This document shows, one piece after another, positions 62,864 to 64,000 of a DNA stretch of 64,000 bases; positions within the stretch are counted from its first letter, which is position 1, and every line of letters begins with the position of its first letter. This stretch comes from Berkiella sp964496435 (GTDB lineage Bacteria > Pseudomonadota > Gammaproteobacteria > Berkiellales > Berkiellaceae): positions 62,001 to 126,000 of the forward strand of contig CAZBZP010000003.1 in assembly GCA_964496435.1 (NCBI GenBank). The letters are read 5' to 3'. The translations under genes were made by a program, and so were the position numbers. The notes below the pieces were generated by a model, which had not been told where the DNA came from, searched no databases, and saw only the letters and a list, made by a program, of their open reading frames with translations.

Positions 62864-62985
62864 AGACCACGGCTCCTTTGTTAGCTATTAAACTATTAGT
62901 TAAATGTAAGCTTTTGCTAGTACATTAAGGTCGCGATATTGTAGCATCTTTAGCCGTAGGCTCACACATGAGGGAATGAAAATAA

Positions 62986-63699
62986 GTGGTGACTTTCCAA
63001 AACATTGATCCTAACGAGGTCCAAAAATTTGATGAGATGGCTGTAGATTGGTGGAATAAGGCGGGTCCATGCAAACCTTTGCACGATCTAAACCCCCATC
63101 GCTTGGCCTTTATTCAAAGCCACTGTGCCTTGGCAAATGCGCATATTGTCGATATTGGCTGTGGCGGCGGCATTCTCACCGAAGCCCTAAGCCACTTCAG
63201 CCCCCATGTCATCGGGCTTGATCAATCAGAAAAGGCCCTTGGCGTTGCTAAAGACCATGCAAAGGAGCTGAAAACCCCTCCTACATATGAATTATCCACA
63301 GCCGAAGCGTTTGCTTTGCAACACCCTCAGCGCTTTGATGTTATTACTTGTATGGAAATGCTTGAGCATGTGCCATGCCCCCTTTCCATTATCAAGGCTT
63401 GTAGCACCCTCTTAAAACCGGGCGGCAGTCTCTTTTTTTCGACCATTAACCGTAATCCCAAAGCCTACCTGTTTGCAATTATTGGCGCCGAATATGTCAT
63501 GAAGATGCTTCCCCGTGGGACACATGACTATGAACGCTTTATTAGGCCCAGTGAATTAGCCTCCTGGTCTTGTGATGCAGGCCTACAACTTAAAGCGATG
63601 AAGGGCCTCAGCTATAATATATTGAGTAAACAATTTTCTCTGTCTCGTGATGTTTCTGTTAATTATTTAATGCACCTACAAAAGGCCCCTCTTGAATGA
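62986..63699 (+). CDS. ubiG: Ubiquinone O-methyltransferase
   Basis: A 237-residue methyltransferase with the UbiG start V-D-W-W-N-x-x-G-P-x-x-P-L-H, motif I D-I-G-C-G-G-G-I-L, and the E-M-L-E-H-V-P and F-F-S-T-I-N-R-N-P-K motifs. It does both O-methylations in ubiquinone synthesis. GTG start with AGGGA upstream. It is divergent from gyrA, as in E. coli, and its stop overlaps the gph start. Confidence 0.94.
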   Translation: MVTFQNIDPNEVQKFDEMAVDWWNKAGPCKPLHDLNPHRLAFIQSHCALANAHIVDIGCGGGILTEALSHFSPHVIGLDQSEKALGVAKDHAKELKTPPTYELSTAEAFALQHPQRFDVITCMEMLEHVPCPLSIIKACSTLLKPGGSLFFSTINRNPKAYLFAIIGAEYVMKMLPRGTHDYERFIRPSELASWSCDAGLQLKAMKGLSYNILSKQFSLSRDVSVNYLMHLQKAPLE

Positions 63700-64000
63700 A
63701 AACAACTGCCGCAGTGCTATTCGATTTAGATGGCACCTTACTGGATACAGCACCTGAATTCACCCATTGTTTGAATTTGTTGTTAGAAGAAGAAGCCAAA
63801 GAACCTATCAGCGTGGCGGATTTGCGTGCCAGTGTTTCCTTTGGTGCTAAAGGCATGTTGTGCACTGGATTTAAGCTTAACGAACAAGATCCTTATTTAA
63901 TGACCTTATTGCCTCGTTTTTTAGCCTTGTATCAAAAACATATTGGCCAACTCACCCATTTTTTCCCTGGCATGGAAACTATCCTTGAATTGATAAGCCG
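63696..64000 (+). CDS. gph: Phosphoglycolate phosphatase-like HAD hydrolase (5' part only)
   Basis: The frame starts at ATG 63696 (ATGA overlap with ubiG) and runs off the right edge after ~102 residues. L-F-D-L-D-G-T-L-L-D-T carries the catalytic Asp pair of HAD phosphatases, and the cap-domain helices follow. The position beside ubiG is typical for gph. The product dephosphorylates 2-phosphoglycolate. Confidence 0.8.
   Translation, partial: MKTTAAVLFDLDGTLLDTAPEFTHCLNLLLEEEAKEPISVADLRASVSFGAKGMLCTGFKLNEQDPYLMTLLPRFLALYQKHIGQLTHFFPGMETILELIS

Noticed and set aside
1..64000. tRNA, rRNA or Dot/Icm secretion genes
   Set aside because: None was recognised in the window; secretion of the effector-like proteins is therefore inference only.

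Overview
The window looks like the chromosome of an AT-rich gammaproteobacterium of the order Legionellales, probably a Coxiellaceae- or 'Candidatus Berkiella'-like intracellular bacterium. The right end carries a typical gammaproteobacterial core block (ubiG-gph, gyrA-serC-aroA-cmk-rpsA, lapA-lapB-pyrF). The left and middle parts carry proteins with eukaryote-like domains of the kind found among Dot/Icm effectors. The order is inferred from protein similarity recalled from memory; no database was searched.

Layout. 1-11 kb: an edge-truncated large protein with a SidE-like phosphodiesterase motif, an SDR, a HerA/DUF853 ATPase, a ~16-repeat ankyrin protein, and a three-gene unit pairing a mannitol-1-phosphate-dehydrogenase-like protein with a histidine phosphatase. 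11-16 kb: a MarR regulator, a GCS2/YbdK ligase, a CPA2 antiporter and NhaA. 16-25.5 kb: small unknowns, two methyltransferases, hemerythrin, an APH-fold kinase, a YjdF-like membrane protein and two candidate cysteine-protease effectors (one with a YopT-like Cys/His/Asp pattern, one with a permuted papain-like pattern).

25.5-40.8 kb is the most striking part: sixteen genes, almost all enzymes, including three Rieske oxygenases, three ferritin-like (di-iron) proteins, a fatty-acid-hydroxylase-type membrane enzyme, a plant-type ferredoxin, a GH3-type acyl-adenylating ligase, a hexapeptide acyltransferase, a PAP2 phosphatase, an SDR, and an amidohydrolase fused to a DUF962/Mpo1-like membrane domain. 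They form two tightly overlapping operons (seven genes on +, six on -) that converge, with flanking genes. There is no PKS, NRPS or carrier protein. I read this as a possibly undescribed pathway that oxidises and conjugates a lipid-like or amide product.

40.9-44 kb holds a four-gene partner-switching module (histidine kinase, receiver-PP2C phosphatase, anti-sigma kinase, STAS) closed by a strong terminator. 44-48.6 kb has a eukaryotic-type protein kinase, an alcohol dehydrogenase, a protein with a recognisable RhoGAP domain, an alanine-rich repeat protein and a small unknown. 48.8-53.6 kb is surface-polysaccharide initiation (galU, a WbpM/FlaA1-like dehydratase, a WecA/WbpL-like transferase) followed by pyrF. 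53.7-64 kb is the conserved housekeeping block, ending inside gph. I saw no tRNA, rRNA, CRISPR array or insertion sequence.
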